From Alphaproteobacteria bacterium (GTDB lineage Bacteria > Pseudomonadota > Alphaproteobacteria > Micavibrionales > Micavibrionaceae): 49,581 nucleotides of DNA. Of the stretch, positions 25,412 to 33,810 are shown piece by piece. The notes under the pieces are model-generated. The model ran no database searches. It was not told the origin of the DNA and saw only the letters and a program-made list of their open reading frames with translations. Each line of letters opens with the position of its first letter. Position 1 is the stretch's first letter. The stretch covers positions 1 through 49,581 of the forward strand of contig JAMPXY010000003.1 of NCBI GenBank assembly GCA_023700945.1, read 5' to 3'. A program made the translations under genes and the position numbers.

Positions 25412-25432
25412 CAATTTTTCCGGGAGAGTCTT

Positions 25433-26656
25433 ATGAGCAAAATCAAGGTTGATAATCCGATCGTTGAAATCGATGGCGATGAAATGACACGCATCATCTG
25501 GGCGATGATCAAGGAGCGCCTGATTTTGCCACATCTGGATGTTGATCTGAAATACTACGATCTCTCGATTGAAAATCGCGATGCGACCGAAGACAAGGTA
25601 ACGGTTGAATCCGCCAATGCGATCAAGAAGTATGGCGTTGGTGTTAAATGTGCGACTATCACTCCTGATGAAAAGCGGGTTGAGGAATTTAATCTCAAAA
25701 AAATGTGGAAGTCACCGAATGGCACCATTCGCAATATTCTGGATGGTACCGTATTCCGTGAACCGATCATTTGCAAAAATGTACCGCGTTATGTGCCGGG
25801 TTGGGCCGCGCCGATTGTCATTGGTCGCCATGCCTTTGGCGATCAGTACAAGGCAACGGATGTAAAGATCCCCGGGCCCGGCAAGCTCACTCTGAATTAC
25901 CAACCTGCTGATGGCGGCCCCTTGCAAAGCTGGGAGGTATTTGATTTCACTGGCCCTGGTGTGGCGATGGGGATGTATAACCTCGATGAATCAATTGAAG
26001 GGTTTGCCCGTGCCTGCTTCAACTATGCGTTGGCACGGAATTATCCACTGTATATGTCGACCAAGAACACCATCCTTAAACAATATGATGGTAAATTCAT
26101 CGAGATATTCCAGCGCGTCTATGATCAGTCGTTCAAGAAAGATTTTGAATCCCGCAAGCTCTGGTATGAACACCGCCTGATTGACGATATGGTCGCCTTT
26201 GCGATCAAGTCGAATGGCGCGTTTGTCTGGGCTTGCAAGAACTATGATGGTGATGTCCAATCCGATGTGGTGGCACAGGGCTTTGGCTCGCTGGGGCTCA
26301 TGACGTCGGTGTTGCTGACCCCGGATGGCAAGTGTGTTGAGGCCGAAGCAGCCCATGGGACCGTCACCCGCCACTATCGCCAGTGGCAAAAGGGTGAAAA
26401 AACCTCCACCAATCCGATTGCCTCGATTTTTGCCTGGACCAGAGGTTTGCAATATCGTGGCCAGTTTGATAGAACCCAGCGTGTTGTTGATTTTGCCCAA
26501 AATCTTGAAGCCGCCTGCATCGAAACCGTTGAAAACGGTTATATGACCAAGGATTTGGCGTTGCTGGTGGGTGAAAAACAACCGTGGCTGACCACCGAAG
26601 ACTACATGGACAAGGTGGCGCTCCAACTTGAAACCAAACTCAGGAAAGCGGCATAA
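25433..26656 (+). CDS. icd: NADP-dependent isocitrate dehydrogenase, eukaryote-like subfamily II
   Basis: 407 residues. Oxidative decarboxylation of isocitrate to 2-oxoglutarate in the TCA cycle. The sequence follows the homodimeric eukaryote-like type common in alphaproteobacteria: [19 protein letters not shown] at the start, [29 protein letters not shown] (substrate-binding Ser and Arg), [29 protein letters not shown] (metal-binding Asp residues), [12 protein letters not shown] (NADP binding) and [17 protein letters not shown] lies about 7 nt before the ATG. It is followed after 2 nt by an exported transpeptidase gene. Confidence 0.97.
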   Translation: MSKIKVDNPIVEIDGDEMTRIIWAMIKERLILPHLDVDLKYYDLSIENRDATEDKVTVESANAIKKYGVGVKCATITPDEKRVEEFNLKKMWKSPNGTIRNILDGTVFREPIICKNVPRYVPGWAAPIVIGRHAFGDQYKATDVKIPGPGKLTLNYQPADGGPLQSWEVFDFTGPGVAMGMYNLDESIEGFARACFNYALARNYPLYMSTKNTILKQYDGKFIEIFQRVYDQSFKKDFESRKLWYEHRLIDDMVAFAIKSNGAFVWACKNYDGDVQSDVVAQGFGSLGLMTSVLLTPDGKCVEAEAAHGTVTRHYRQWQKGEKTSTNPIASIFAWTRGLQYRGQFDRTQRVVDFAQNLEAACIETVENGYMTKDLALLVGEKQPWLTTEDYMDKVALQLETKLRKAA

Positions 26657-26658
26657 AG

Positions 26659-27720
26659 ATGATCATGCGTAAAGCCCCCCGATATACTCAGGCCAGACGA
26701 TTGGTGTTGGCGGCGTTGGTGGCGGCTTTATGCAGCGTCTCTCATGAAGCGGGTGCGGCCGAGGAGGAGACAATCCTGCGGCCGCCGCCGAAGCCGGCCA
26801 AAGCAGCCCGCGCAGCCGGGGTGATCAAGCCGGATAAAATTTATTTTGACGGCACGCATGTGGGCACCATGCAAACTCATGTGGCGAAATACGAAGATAC
26901 CCTGATCGATATCGCCCGCCGCTATGATATTGGTTTTGTTGAGTTGCGAGCGGCTAACCCGGATGTTGATCCATGGATGCCGGGCGAGAAAACCAAGCTG
27001 ACGATTCCGGCGATGCATATTCTGCCTGAAGGTCCGCGTCAGGGCATTGTTATTAATCTGCCGGAGATGCGTCTTTATGCCTATATGAAAGAGGGGCGCA
27101 CACCCCTCTCGGCGCCGCGTGGGATAGGGCGTGATGGTCTGGAAACCCCCACCGGTACGACCTCGATTGTGAATAAACGTGAAAAACCTATCTGGCGACC
27201 GACCGCAAGAATGCGCAAGGAAGATCCTACCTTGCCCGAGGTTGTGCCCGCCGGTCCCGAAAATCCGCTGGGTGATTACATTTTGTACTTGGGATGGCCA
27301 GAATACGGCATTCACGGTACCAATAAACCTTATGGTGTTGGTCGTCGCGTCAGCAGCGGGTGTATCCGGATGTATCCGGAAGATATTGCCAAATTGTTCC
27401 CGCAGGCTCCAGTGGGTACGCCTGTAACGGTAGTGAATCAGCCGGTAAAAGTAGCGTGGATTGATGATGAGCTGTATGTCGAGGCGCACGCATCGCTGGC
27501 GCAGGCGAGTAAAATTGAGAATGAGGGGGGCTTACCCCATTACGAGATGACGGATGAAGATATGTCAGTCATTGTCCGTGCTGCTGGTGATTATGCACAT
27601 CTGGTTGATTGGGCAACGGTACGACGTTTGATTCGTGAGCGGCCGGGTTATCCGGTAGCGGTGGCCAAGCGCCCGTCTGGCGCAGTCAAAGCAGCGGCTG
27701 ATGTGGGCAAGAGATCATAG
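26659..27720 (+). CDS. Exported L,D-transpeptidase (YkuD) with LysM-like N-terminal domain
   Basis: 353 residues. A basic start and hydrophobic core to about residue 33 (AGAAEE cleavage region) give a Sec signal. Residues 74-117 resemble LysM (HVAKYEDTLIDIARRYDIG...LRAANPDV...KLTIP). The YkuD catalytic domain follows (about 128-275), with IHGTNKPYG containing His219 and RVSSGCIRM with nucleophile Cys235. Family members make 3-3 peptidoglycan cross-links or attach proteins to the wall in the periplasm; the layout matches ErfK/YbiS proteins. About 80 extra C-terminal residues have no assigned role. It sits 2 nt after icd, probably cotranscribed. Confidence 0.92.
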   Translation: MIMRKAPRYTQARRLVLAALVAALCSVSHEAGAAEEETILRPPPKPAKAARAAGVIKPDKIYFDGTHVGTMQTHVAKYEDTLIDIARRYDIGFVELRAANPDVDPWMPGEKTKLTIPAMHILPEGPRQGIVINLPEMRLYAYMKEGRTPLSAPRGIGRDGLETPTGTTSIVNKREKPIWRPTARMRKEDPTLPEVVPAGPENPLGDYILYLGWPEYGIHGTNKPYGVGRRVSSGCIRMYPEDIAKLFPQAPVGTPVTVVNQPVKVAWIDDELYVEAHASLAQASKIENEGGLPHYEMTDEDMSVIVRAAGDYAHLVDWATVRRLIRERPGYPVAVAKRPSGAVKAAADVGKRS

Positions 27721-27738
27721 CAAGAATTTTTGCTATGA
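27715..27738. terminator. Inverted repeat at the end of the transpeptidase gene
   Basis: TCATAGCAA (27715-27723, including the stop codon) pairs with TTGCTATGA (27730-27738) over 9 bp with a 6-nt loop. It lies between convergent genes, so it may end both transcripts, although no strong T-run follows on either strand. Confidence 0.5.
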
Positions 27739-27745
27739 CTTATTT

Positions 27746-28051
27746 CTAGACGAAGTGGAAATAGGTAATCGCCCCGATACCGTAGATCACGGTAACGTAT
27801 AGCGGGGCTAATAGTAACCATGAACGCAATTCACCTGCCGTAAAGAAATAGCCGATACTGACAACCGCTGTGCAGGCCCATAACGGGATTGGTACAGTCA
27901 GTAGGAGGAACTGAAAGGCTTGGAAATCGGGGCCTTCAACGAAAGGGATCAAGTTAAACTTGGCAGCGAGGGCAATGATGGTCGGTACTGCAAAATAGCC
28001 GGCCGCATTCACCAGCAAAAATAAAACAACCTTGATGATGTTCAGTAGCAT
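27746..28051 (-). CDS. Small integral membrane protein, unknown
   Basis: 101 residues from ATG 28051; a longer reading starts at a TTG at 28120 and adds 23 residues that overlap the terminator of the upstream lipoprotein gene, so I reject it. About three hydrophobic segments: LLNIIKVVLFLLVNAAGYFAV, FQFLLLTVPIPLWACTAVVSIGYFF and SWLLLAPLYVTVIYGIGAITY, ending FHFV. I see no charged functional motif and recognise no family. The SD is poor (GAGG very close to the ATG). It is leftward and converges on the transpeptidase gene. Confidence 0.6.
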   Translation of the reverse strand: MLLNIIKVVLFLLVNAAGYFAVPTIIALAAKFNLIPFVEGPDFQAFQFLLLTVPIPLWACTAVVSIGYFFTAGELRSWLLLAPLYVTVIYGIGAITYFHFV

Positions 28052-28127
28052 GACCTCAAGAACCCCTCTAATGCTGACCAGTGTACTACAACTGATTCTG
28101 AAAGAAAGGTGTCCTCCCAAAAGAAAA

Positions 28128-28153
28128 CGACCCAGCTGATATCGGCCGGGTCG
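28128..28153 (-). terminator. Rho-independent terminator of the small lipoprotein gene
   Basis: On the minus strand CGACCC (28153-28148) pairs with GGGTCG (28133-28128) and is followed at once by TTTTCTTTT. It lies 29 nt after the stop of the 60-residue lipoprotein gene. Confidence 0.78.
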
Positions 28154-28181
28154 CCTCTTTGATAATCAGGCTTACGCCAAA

Positions 28182-28364
28182 TTACTTGCGAACGCGTTGT
28201 TCGAACACGCGCGGTGCCGGAGCTTCTTCTTTTGCGCCCACGGTGCGGTTATCCGTGTAAGGAGCCGCAGTTTCGTAGGTGTAGTCAGCGTTGCGCTCGC
28301 CGCTTGCACAAGCGGAGAGAGCCAGAACTGTGCCAAGCAGGCAAACAGATAGGATTTTTTTCAT
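28182..28364 (-). CDS. Small predicted lipoprotein, 60 aa
   Basis: A lipoprotein signal MKKILSVCLLGTVLALSAC with acylation at Cys19, followed by only about 40 residues of polar, charged sequence (Tyr/Glu/Arg-rich, ending EQRVRK). No family recognised. It is short and abundant-looking, and it has its own SD (TTGAGGAA), terminator and palindromic leader, consistent with a monocistronic, possibly highly expressed envelope lipoprotein of the general kind that tethers outer membrane to wall; that role is speculation. Confidence 0.85.
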   Translation of the reverse strand: MKKILSVCLLGTVLALSACASGERNADYTYETAAPYTDNRTVGAKEEAPAPRVFEQRVRK

Positions 28365-28378
28365 AGTGATTTCCTCAA

Positions 28379-28429
28379 TCTAGCGCTAGAGGGTTAATAA
28401 ACAAAGATGATTCGCTCTCCTGAGGAGAG
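28379..28429 (-). promoter_or_regulatory. Palindromic leader of the small lipoprotein gene
   Basis: Two perfect palindromes precede the gene: TCTAGCGCTAGA at 28379-28390, directly upstream of its SD, and CTCTCCT-G-AGGAGAG at 28415-28429. TATATAT on the minus strand near 28440-28446 is a candidate -10, which would put both inside the 5' UTR, so they may act as RNA stems or binding sites. Confidence 0.45.
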
Positions 28430-28535
28430 AAGAACCAGACATATATACACGAGTTGTGGCGAGAATAAAGACAGAATTTGATTTTTTTGTGTCTTACGTC
28501 AATAACTTATGATGTCATTAAACATAAGGCGCTTG

Positions 28536-30008
28536 TCAGCTCTTTTGCATCTGCTGCAGCTTGTTAAAATAGGCGTCAATCCCACTTACTAGCGCTCTTG
28601 CCATATTGTGGCGATATTCGGGTTTTGCCAACTGTTCGGCTTCACGCGGGTTGGACATAAACCCCATTTCGATCAGGACTGAAGGAATATCAGGGGCTTT
28701 GAGAACGGCAAAGCCAGCATAGCGATGGGGGTTTTCCAGCATCTTGATGCGCCCGTCATCAAGGTAGTTTACCAGTTTATTGGCGAAGAACCGTGACTGG
28801 TTCATTGTATCGCGCATGGTCAGATTTACCAGTATGGTGGCAACTTGTTCATCATCGGTGTTGAGGTCTAGTCCGGCAATCAGGTCAGCACGGTTTTCAC
28901 GGTCAGCCAGCAGGGCGGTTTGTTCATCCGAGGCCTTGTCCGAGAGGGTATAAACCGAGGCGCCTTGAACATTGGCTTTGCCAATTGAGTCGGCATGCAA
29001 GGAGATGAACAGATCGGCATTGTGCTGCCGGGCAATCTCCACGCGCTTATAGAGTTTATGATAGATATCTTTTTCGCGGGTCAGGATTACTTTGTAACGA
29101 CCTGTCTGCTCCAGTTCCTCTTTCAGGGTTTTGGCCATGCTCAGAGTAATATGTTTCTCGGAAATGCCGTTTGCCCCTAAGGCACCGGGATCAATCCCGC
29201 CATGGCCAGGATCGATAACGATCACGGACTTTTTGCCAGAGAGGGGCATTGATTTTTCTGGCGCTGCCGCTTGCGGTTTGCGCTCTGGTACAGGAACAGT
29301 GACATCAACCACTTGAGGCTCTATGGCTGCAATTTCAGTGTTCGCGGCCCCTTGTTGTTTGTTAGTCACCAGCGGTGCGGTGGGCTTGCGGGCGGGGATG
29401 GTGATTGGGCCAGGGAGGGTCTGCGAGGGATTTGATTCAGTGGCGGCAATCGGGGGAACTGCCATCTGTGCGGGTCGGCTTGTCCGTGAAGTTTCATTAC
29501 TGGCGGTCGTGGCGCTGGTTTGGCCGGGAACCGGCAGTTTACCAAAGATGCGTCCGGCTTGCGCGTTGAATTCTGATTCACTGCTACGCTTGAAGTCGAT
29601 CACCAAACGGTCTGGCTTATTGTGGATGGCATCGCGCGGTAGGATAAAAGCAGATGAAATAACGACTGGGTGCTGAAAATCAATCACAATCCGGGAAAGA
29701 CCTGGCTGGAGTACACCTTGGCGGATCGATGTGATACTCGCCCCTTGCGGGCGACCGATATTGGTGGCGCGCCAGTCAAAACTTGGTAAATCAATCACCA
29801 TTTGCCACGGATCGCGAATGGTCTGGACGCGAAAGGCCTGAACCTCACTCAATTCCACAACCATACGGATTTTATCAGGGTGACTGCCGAAGCGGATATT
29901 GTTCACGCTGAGGGCGTGAGCAGGCAGGCACATACCGAGCATTCCGGCCCAGAGAGTGATAAGCGTTATGATTCTGAAAAATAAAGACAAGCCACGTCCT
30001 TGATACAC
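28536..30008 (-). CDS. amiC: N-acetylmuramoyl-L-alanine amidase, AmiC type
   Basis: 490 residues. Signal peptide with cleavage after PAHA (residue 32). An AMIN domain (about 35-140) normally targets the septum by binding peptidoglycan. A Pro/Thr/Ala-rich linker (about 145-258) is followed by the Amidase_3 zinc domain: IDPGHGGIDPG with His269, GISEKHI with Glu284, SLHADS with His338 as ligands, and VLIEMGFMSN with catalytic Glu447. The enzyme cleaves the glycan-peptide bond during daughter-cell separation. Full-length and apparently monocistronic, divergent from rne. Confidence 0.95.
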   Translation of the reverse strand: MYQGRGLSLFFRIITLITLWAGMLGMCLPAHALSVNNIRFGSHPDKIRMVVELSEVQAFRVQTIRDPWQMVIDLPSFDWRATNIGRPQGASITSIRQGVLQPGLSRIVIDFQHPVVISSAFILPRDAIHNKPDRLVIDFKRSSESEFNAQAGRIFGKLPVPGQTSATTASNETSRTSRPAQMAVPPIAATESNPSQTLPGPITIPARKPTAPLVTNKQQGAANTEIAAIEPQVVDVTVPVPERKPQAAAPEKSMPLSGKKSVIVIDPGHGGIDPGALGANGISEKHITLSMAKTLKEELEQTGRYKVILTREKDIYHKLYKRVEIARQHNADLFISLHADSIGKANVQGASVYTLSDKASDEQTALLADRENRADLIAGLDLNTDDEQVATILVNLTMRDTMNQSRFFANKLVNYLDDGRIKMLENPHRYAGFAVLKAPDIPSVLIEMGFMSNPREAEQLAKPEYRHNMARALVSGIDAYFNKLQQMQKS

Positions 30009-30467
30009 AATATAGAGTGATAAAGTTCCTTAACTAATCTAAGGAGTCCGTGGGCCTGCTGGCAAGGGGAAAGGCAAGAAAAACCACGATTTCTCTCTTT
30101 ATCCTCTGGTCGGGGGCGCGGATCAGGCGAGATTCTTTTTGGTTGTGCTGCCGGGATGATCCCTGTATTGTCACATTCAAGCGATCCGTTGAGGCTTTAG
30201 CATTTTTAATAATCGAAAGAGTTTCGCTAGCAGCAACGGTGAAGTGGTACCTGTTTCGGCTTTGACAACAGGACCGGGAGTGGCTGGTTTTAGACCGCCT
30301 GTTTGATGCTGTTGCGATGAAAGCCTCCTCCTGAAGACAAGACTCCAAAGCCGCTCGACCGGGCCTCTTCATTGATTTTAACTTTAAAGCGCGCTTTTGC
30401 GCTGCTGTTCCGTGTATCGCTGACGGGTTGATGGCTGCATAGCGCCTAATTTGTCAGGAGATAAATT
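30009..30467. other. Divergent spacer between amiC and rne
   Basis: 459 nt without a convincing gene. It must hold the amiC promoter and a long rne leader. TTGACA occurs at 30262-30267 but has no good -10 at 16-18 nt. A small stem AGCGC-GCTTTT-GCGCT lies near 30390 in the rne leader. RNase E leaders commonly act in autoregulation, so a structured 5' UTR is plausible. Open frames on either strand have no SD and unlikely composition. Confidence 0.5.
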
Positions 30468-33434
30468 ATGACAAAACGTATGTTGATTGATGCCACCCAC
30501 GCCGAAGAAACCAGGGTGGCTGTCGTTGACGGCCATCGTTTGATGGATTTCGATTATGAAAGCAAGCATCGCCGCCAGTTAAAGGGCAGTATCTATCTGG
30601 CTAAGGTAACCCGGGTTGAACCCTCACTGCAGGCGGCTTTCGTTAATTTTGGTGGCAATCGCCACGGCTTTTTACCTTTTTCTGAAATTCACCCGGATTA
30701 TTTCCGCATCCCCATTTCTGATCGTGAGGCCCTGCTGGCCGAACAGCGTGAGGAAATGGAGGCCCGCCGTCGTGCCGAGGAAGAGGAAGACCTTGAAGAG
30801 GATGCTGCCCGGGCAGCGGGCGTATCCCGCAAACCGGTTGTCGAGGAAGAAGACACTGTCGTTGATGAGGCGGTTGAAGAGGTCGGCGGTGAAAATCGAG
30901 TGATTTCTGAGGAAGAGGACAGTGGCGAAGATCAGCTTGATGATGTGGTTGCTGGCGATGATGATGAGGAAGAAGAGCCTCTCTTGCCAGTGAATATGCA
31001 GGCAGCCGTCGAGACAGAGGAGTTCGTGGCCGGTGCCGCAGAAGCAGCGGATGACGTTGAAGATGCTGAAGACGATGATCAGCCTGATGACGACTTTGCT
31101 GATTCTGATGACATGGATGATACCGAGTCCGATGATGATGAGTCCGGGGAAGAGTCCGCTGAAGAACTAGATGAAGATGAAAATGATGCTGTTGGTAATC
31201 GCATCCCCTCTGATGATGAAGAGGACATAGATGATAATATCGGTAACCTGAAAGCGGATGATGGCACCGATGCTAATGGCAACGAACAGGGCAGTGGCGA
31301 AGGTCGTGGCCGTGGCGGTCGTGGCGGCCGTGGTGGCCGTGACCGGTTCCGTGGTCGCAACGGCGGTCGTAATGGTGGTCGCAATGGTGGCCGTAATGGT
31401 GGACGGCGCATGGCAGCCAGTTCACGTCGGGTTGAAATGGTGGGCGGTGATATCGAAGGCGAGCATCCGGTACGCCCGTCACTGCGTCGGAATTATAAAA
31501 TTCAGGAAGTAGTCAAGCGTGGTCAGATCATGCTGATTCAGGTCAGCAAGGAAGAGCGCGGTAACAAAGGGGCTGCGGTGACAACCTATTTGTCGTTGCC
31601 GGGCCGCTATTGTGTTTTGATGCCAAACTCCCCGCGTGGCGGTGGTGTTAGCCGCAAGATCGCCAGCTATGAAGAGCGCAAACGCATGCGTGAACTGCTT
31701 TCGGATCTTGAAGTACCCGAAGGTATGTCGGTGATCATGCGCACAGCCGGGGTGCAACGGAACAAGGCAGAAATCAAACGTGATTTTGATTACCTGCTCA
31801 AATTGTGGACAGGTATTCGTGACCTGACCTTGCAATCGTCGGCCCCAGCGTTGATCCATGAAGAGGGCACGCTGATTCGTCGTACCATCCGCGATATTTA
31901 TTCCCGCGATCTGGAAGAAATTGTTGTGGCCGGTGATGAAGGCTTCAAACTGGCGCGTGATTTTATGCGCATTCTGATGCCCTCGCATATCAAACGGGTC
32001 AAGCAATACCGCGATGAGACCATCCCGCTGTTCCACCGTTATCAGGTTGAAAGCCAGATCACGGCGATGGGTGAGCCTTCGGTTACGCTTAAATCTGGCG
32101 GTTATTTGGTGATCAACCCGACCGAGGCGTTGGTATCGATCGACGTCAACTCCGGTAAGGCAACCAAAGAGCGCCATATCGAGGAAACCGCCTTGAAAAC
32201 GAACCTTGAGGCGGCTGATGAAGTGGCCCGCCAGTTACGGTTGCGCGATCTGGGTGGTTTGGTTGTGATCGACTTTATTGACATGGAGGACCGCCGCAAC
32301 AACGCCAAAGTCGAACGTCGCCTGAAAGAAGCCCTGTCCAATGACCGTGCCCGCATTCAGGTCGGACGGATTTCGATGTTTGGTTTGATGGAACTGTCCC
32401 GTCAACGCCTGAACCCCAGCTTGACTGAAGCGCAGTTCCAGAAATGTGCGCATTGTGAAGGGATTGGTTATGTCCGGACGATTGACTCGGCCGCAATTAT
32501 TGCGCTGCGCGCTCTTGAGGAAGAGGGAATTCGCGGTCGTTCGGTTGAGGTTATTTTGCAATTGCCGAATGATGTGGCGATTTACATTCTGAATAACAAA
32601 CGTGGCATGCTTGATGATATCGAGCGTCGTTACGGCTTCCGCATCATGATCCGGATTGATGAATCGTTGGCTCCGGATAATCATAAAATTGATCTGGTCC
32701 GTGGAACCCCGGTGATTTCAGTTTCAGCCAATCATGTGTCTGGTGATAGCGCTGTTGTTTCTGAAGATTCGGATGAAGATGATGTTATTGAAGAGGATGT
32801 CGGTGAAGATGACCGTTCCTCATCAGATGAAAGTGGTGAAACCCGTGAGGGTCGTGACCGTCAGGATCGCAGTCGCCGCCGTGGTCGTCGTGGGGGGCGC
32901 AATCGTCGCGACCGTGAAGATCGTCCACAGAACCGTGACCGGACAGCCGGTGGTGACGATGTTGTTGCCGTGACCGAAAATGCGGGTGAGGGGTTTGCGG
33001 AATCCGTTACTCCAGTTGCTGAAGGGCATGTTTCTGGCGAGGGCCCACGTGAAGAACGCGGTGATCGTGGTCGTCGTGGTCGGTATGGCCGTGGTCGTGG
33101 GGGCCGTGGCCGCACGGGCCGCGAACGTGAAGATCGTCCGGCGGTCCCATCGGATTCGGTCTCCGTTTCGGAGACTCAGGAGGCAGCCCCGCGCTCACCG
33201 CGTCATCCGCGTGAGGAGCGTAGTGATCAGCCGCTGCAGCCTGCCAATGAAACACCGGCGCCGGTTCGTGAGCGTACACCCGAATCTTCAGGCGTAAAGA
33301 TTGTTAGCCGTCCGGCAGCTGTCCGGAGCGTTGTACAGGAAAATACCCCGGCCCAGCCCAAAGATTATGAAGTCGTCAATGCGCCGCCTTCGGAAAAGAA
33401 AAAGGGCTGGTGGAATCGTCTGGTTGAAAACTGA
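30468..33434 (+). CDS. rne: Ribonuclease E/G with large insert in the S1 domain
   Basis: 988 residues. The main mRNA-decay and rRNA-processing endoribonuclease, and scaffold of the degradosome. The catalytic half is complete: MTKRMLIDA start, the S1 domain split between residues 1-95 and 343 onward, DNase I-like catalytic Asp559 (SIDVNSG) and Asp602 (VIDFIDMED), and the zinc-link CAHC at 660-663. The split is caused by about 245 inserted residues: an Asp/Glu-rich stretch (about 98-270) and an RG/RGG/GGRN stretch (about 280-322). The C-terminal tail (about 770-970) has further acidic and RG-rich blocks and ends with GWWNRLVEN, a likely partner-binding site. GTCAGGAG precedes the ATG. Inserts of this kind are known in alphaproteobacterial RNase E, but this one is long. 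Confidence 0.96.
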   Translation: MTKRMLIDATHAEETRVAVVDGHRLMDFDYESKHRRQLKGSIYLAKVTRVEPSLQAAFVNFGGNRHGFLPFSEIHPDYFRIPISDREALLAEQREEMEARRRAEEEEDLEEDAARAAGVSRKPVVEEEDTVVDEAVEEVGGENRVISEEEDSGEDQLDDVVAGDDDEEEEPLLPVNMQAAVETEEFVAGAAEAADDVEDAEDDDQPDDDFADSDDMDDTESDDDESGEESAEELDEDENDAVGNRIPSDDEEDIDDNIGNLKADDGTDANGNEQGSGEGRGRGGRGGRGGRDRFRGRNGGRNGGRNGGRNGGRRMAASSRRVEMVGGDIEGEHPVRPSLRRNYKIQEVVKRGQIMLIQVSKEERGNKGAAVTTYLSLPGRYCVLMPNSPRGGGVSRKIASYEERKRMRELLSDLEVPEGMSVIMRTAGVQRNKAEIKRDFDYLLKLWTGIRDLTLQSSAPALIHEEGTLIRRTIRDIYSRDLEEIVVAGDEGFKLARDFMRILMPSHIKRVKQYRDETIPLFHRYQVESQITAMGEPSVTLKSGGYLVINPTEALVSIDVNSGKATKERHIEETALKTNLEAADEVARQLRLRDLGGLVVIDFIDMEDRRNNAKVERRLKEALSNDRARIQVGRISMFGLMELSRQRLNPSLTEAQFQKCAHCEGIGYVRTIDSAAIIALRALEEEGIRGRSVEVILQLPNDVAIYILNNKRGMLDDIERRYGFRIMIRIDESLAPDNHKIDLVRGTPVISVSANHVSGDSAVVSEDSDEDDVIEEDVGEDDRSSSDESGETREGRDRQDRSRRRGRRGGRNRRDREDRPQNRDRTAGGDDVVAVTENAGEGFAESVTPVAEGHVSGEGPREERGDRGRRGRYGRGRGGRGRTGREREDRPAVPSDSVSVSETQEAAPRSPRHPREERSDQPLQPANETPAPVRERTPESSGVKIVSRPAAVRSVVQENTPAQPKDYEVVNAPPSEKKKGWWNRLVEN
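31356..31403 (+). repeat. Four 12-nt tandem repeats within rne
   Basis: Four imperfect units CGYAAYGGYGGN (31356-31367, 31368-31379, 31380-31391, 31392-31403) encode Arg-Asn-Gly-Gly four times. They lie in the RGG-like part of the S1 insert. Differences are at wobble positions, so the repeat is kept at protein level; unit number could vary between strains. Confidence 0.85.
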
Positions 33435-33461
33435 ACGACTCTTCGCAGTGTAAAATATAAG

Positions 33462-33488
33462 ACGCCCGGTTATTTTTTAACCGGGCGT
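33462..33488 (+). terminator. Hairpin after rne
   Basis: ACGCCCGGTTA (33462-33472) and TAACCGGGCGT (33478-33488) pair over 11 bp around a TTTTT loop, 28 nt after the rne stop. No long T-run follows, so termination may be partial; it should also protect the 3' end. Confidence 0.7.
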
Positions 33489-33724
33489 TGTACTTGCTAG
33501 AGCGGATTATGCGCGGGCCTTTGCCGGGATAGATCAAATTGAATCGATTATTTACACGGCCTTTACCTGTTTTTGCGTAAAATAAAGAGAGATTTAAAGA
33601 ATTCGTTCACTCTCGAGAGGCCGGGTTATTTAGCCCCGCAACTGTCCTTGACCCGTGTTTCCATGACGGGGTGAATGGATTGTCCCCCTTAGCCACCAGC
33701 ATTATGCTGGTGGCTAATTTTTTT
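33489..33724 (+). ncRNA. Possible small RNA or extended rne 3' UTR, ending in a strong terminator
   Basis: The segment between the first rne hairpin and the next gene has no reading frame but finishes with a textbook terminator: 14-bp perfect arms at 33689-33702 and 33704-33717 (TTAGCCACCAGCAT / ATGCTGGTGGCTAA) and TTTTTTT at 33718-33724. It points only rightward. Within it are the palindrome CTCTCGAGAG (33612-33621) and a stem ACCCGT/ACGGGGT (about 33650-33671). A TAAAAT at 33578-33583 could be a -10, but its -35 (TTTACA, 33551) is 21 nt away. A transcript of about 130 nt from near 33590 is one reading; a second terminator for rne is the other. Confidence 0.35.
33689..33724 (+). terminator. 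Strong rho-independent terminator
   Basis: Perfect 14-bp stem with a single-nucleotide centre (in practice a shorter stem and small loop) and seven T residues. It is about 90 nt upstream of the next start and 255 nt downstream of rne. Confidence 0.92.
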
Positions 33725-33810
33725 GTTGGGCTGTTGTTATACATCAGACGGGGGGTGCTTTCATTTTCAAGCCATTTATGGCTAAATACAGGGTAACCAA
33801 GGAGATTTCG

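Noticed and set aside
28052-28120. TTG-initiated N-terminal extension of the small membrane protein
   Set aside because: Non-ATG start close to the neighbouring terminator; the ATG at 28051 begins the hydrophobic protein directly.
30034-30372. 112-codon frame antisense to the rne leader
   Set aside because: No SD, unusual composition and no recognisable domain.
31356-31403. Tandem repeats as a CRISPR-like or minisatellite array
   Set aside because: Units are 12 nt, contiguous, in frame and encode Arg-Asn-Gly-Gly within RNase E.
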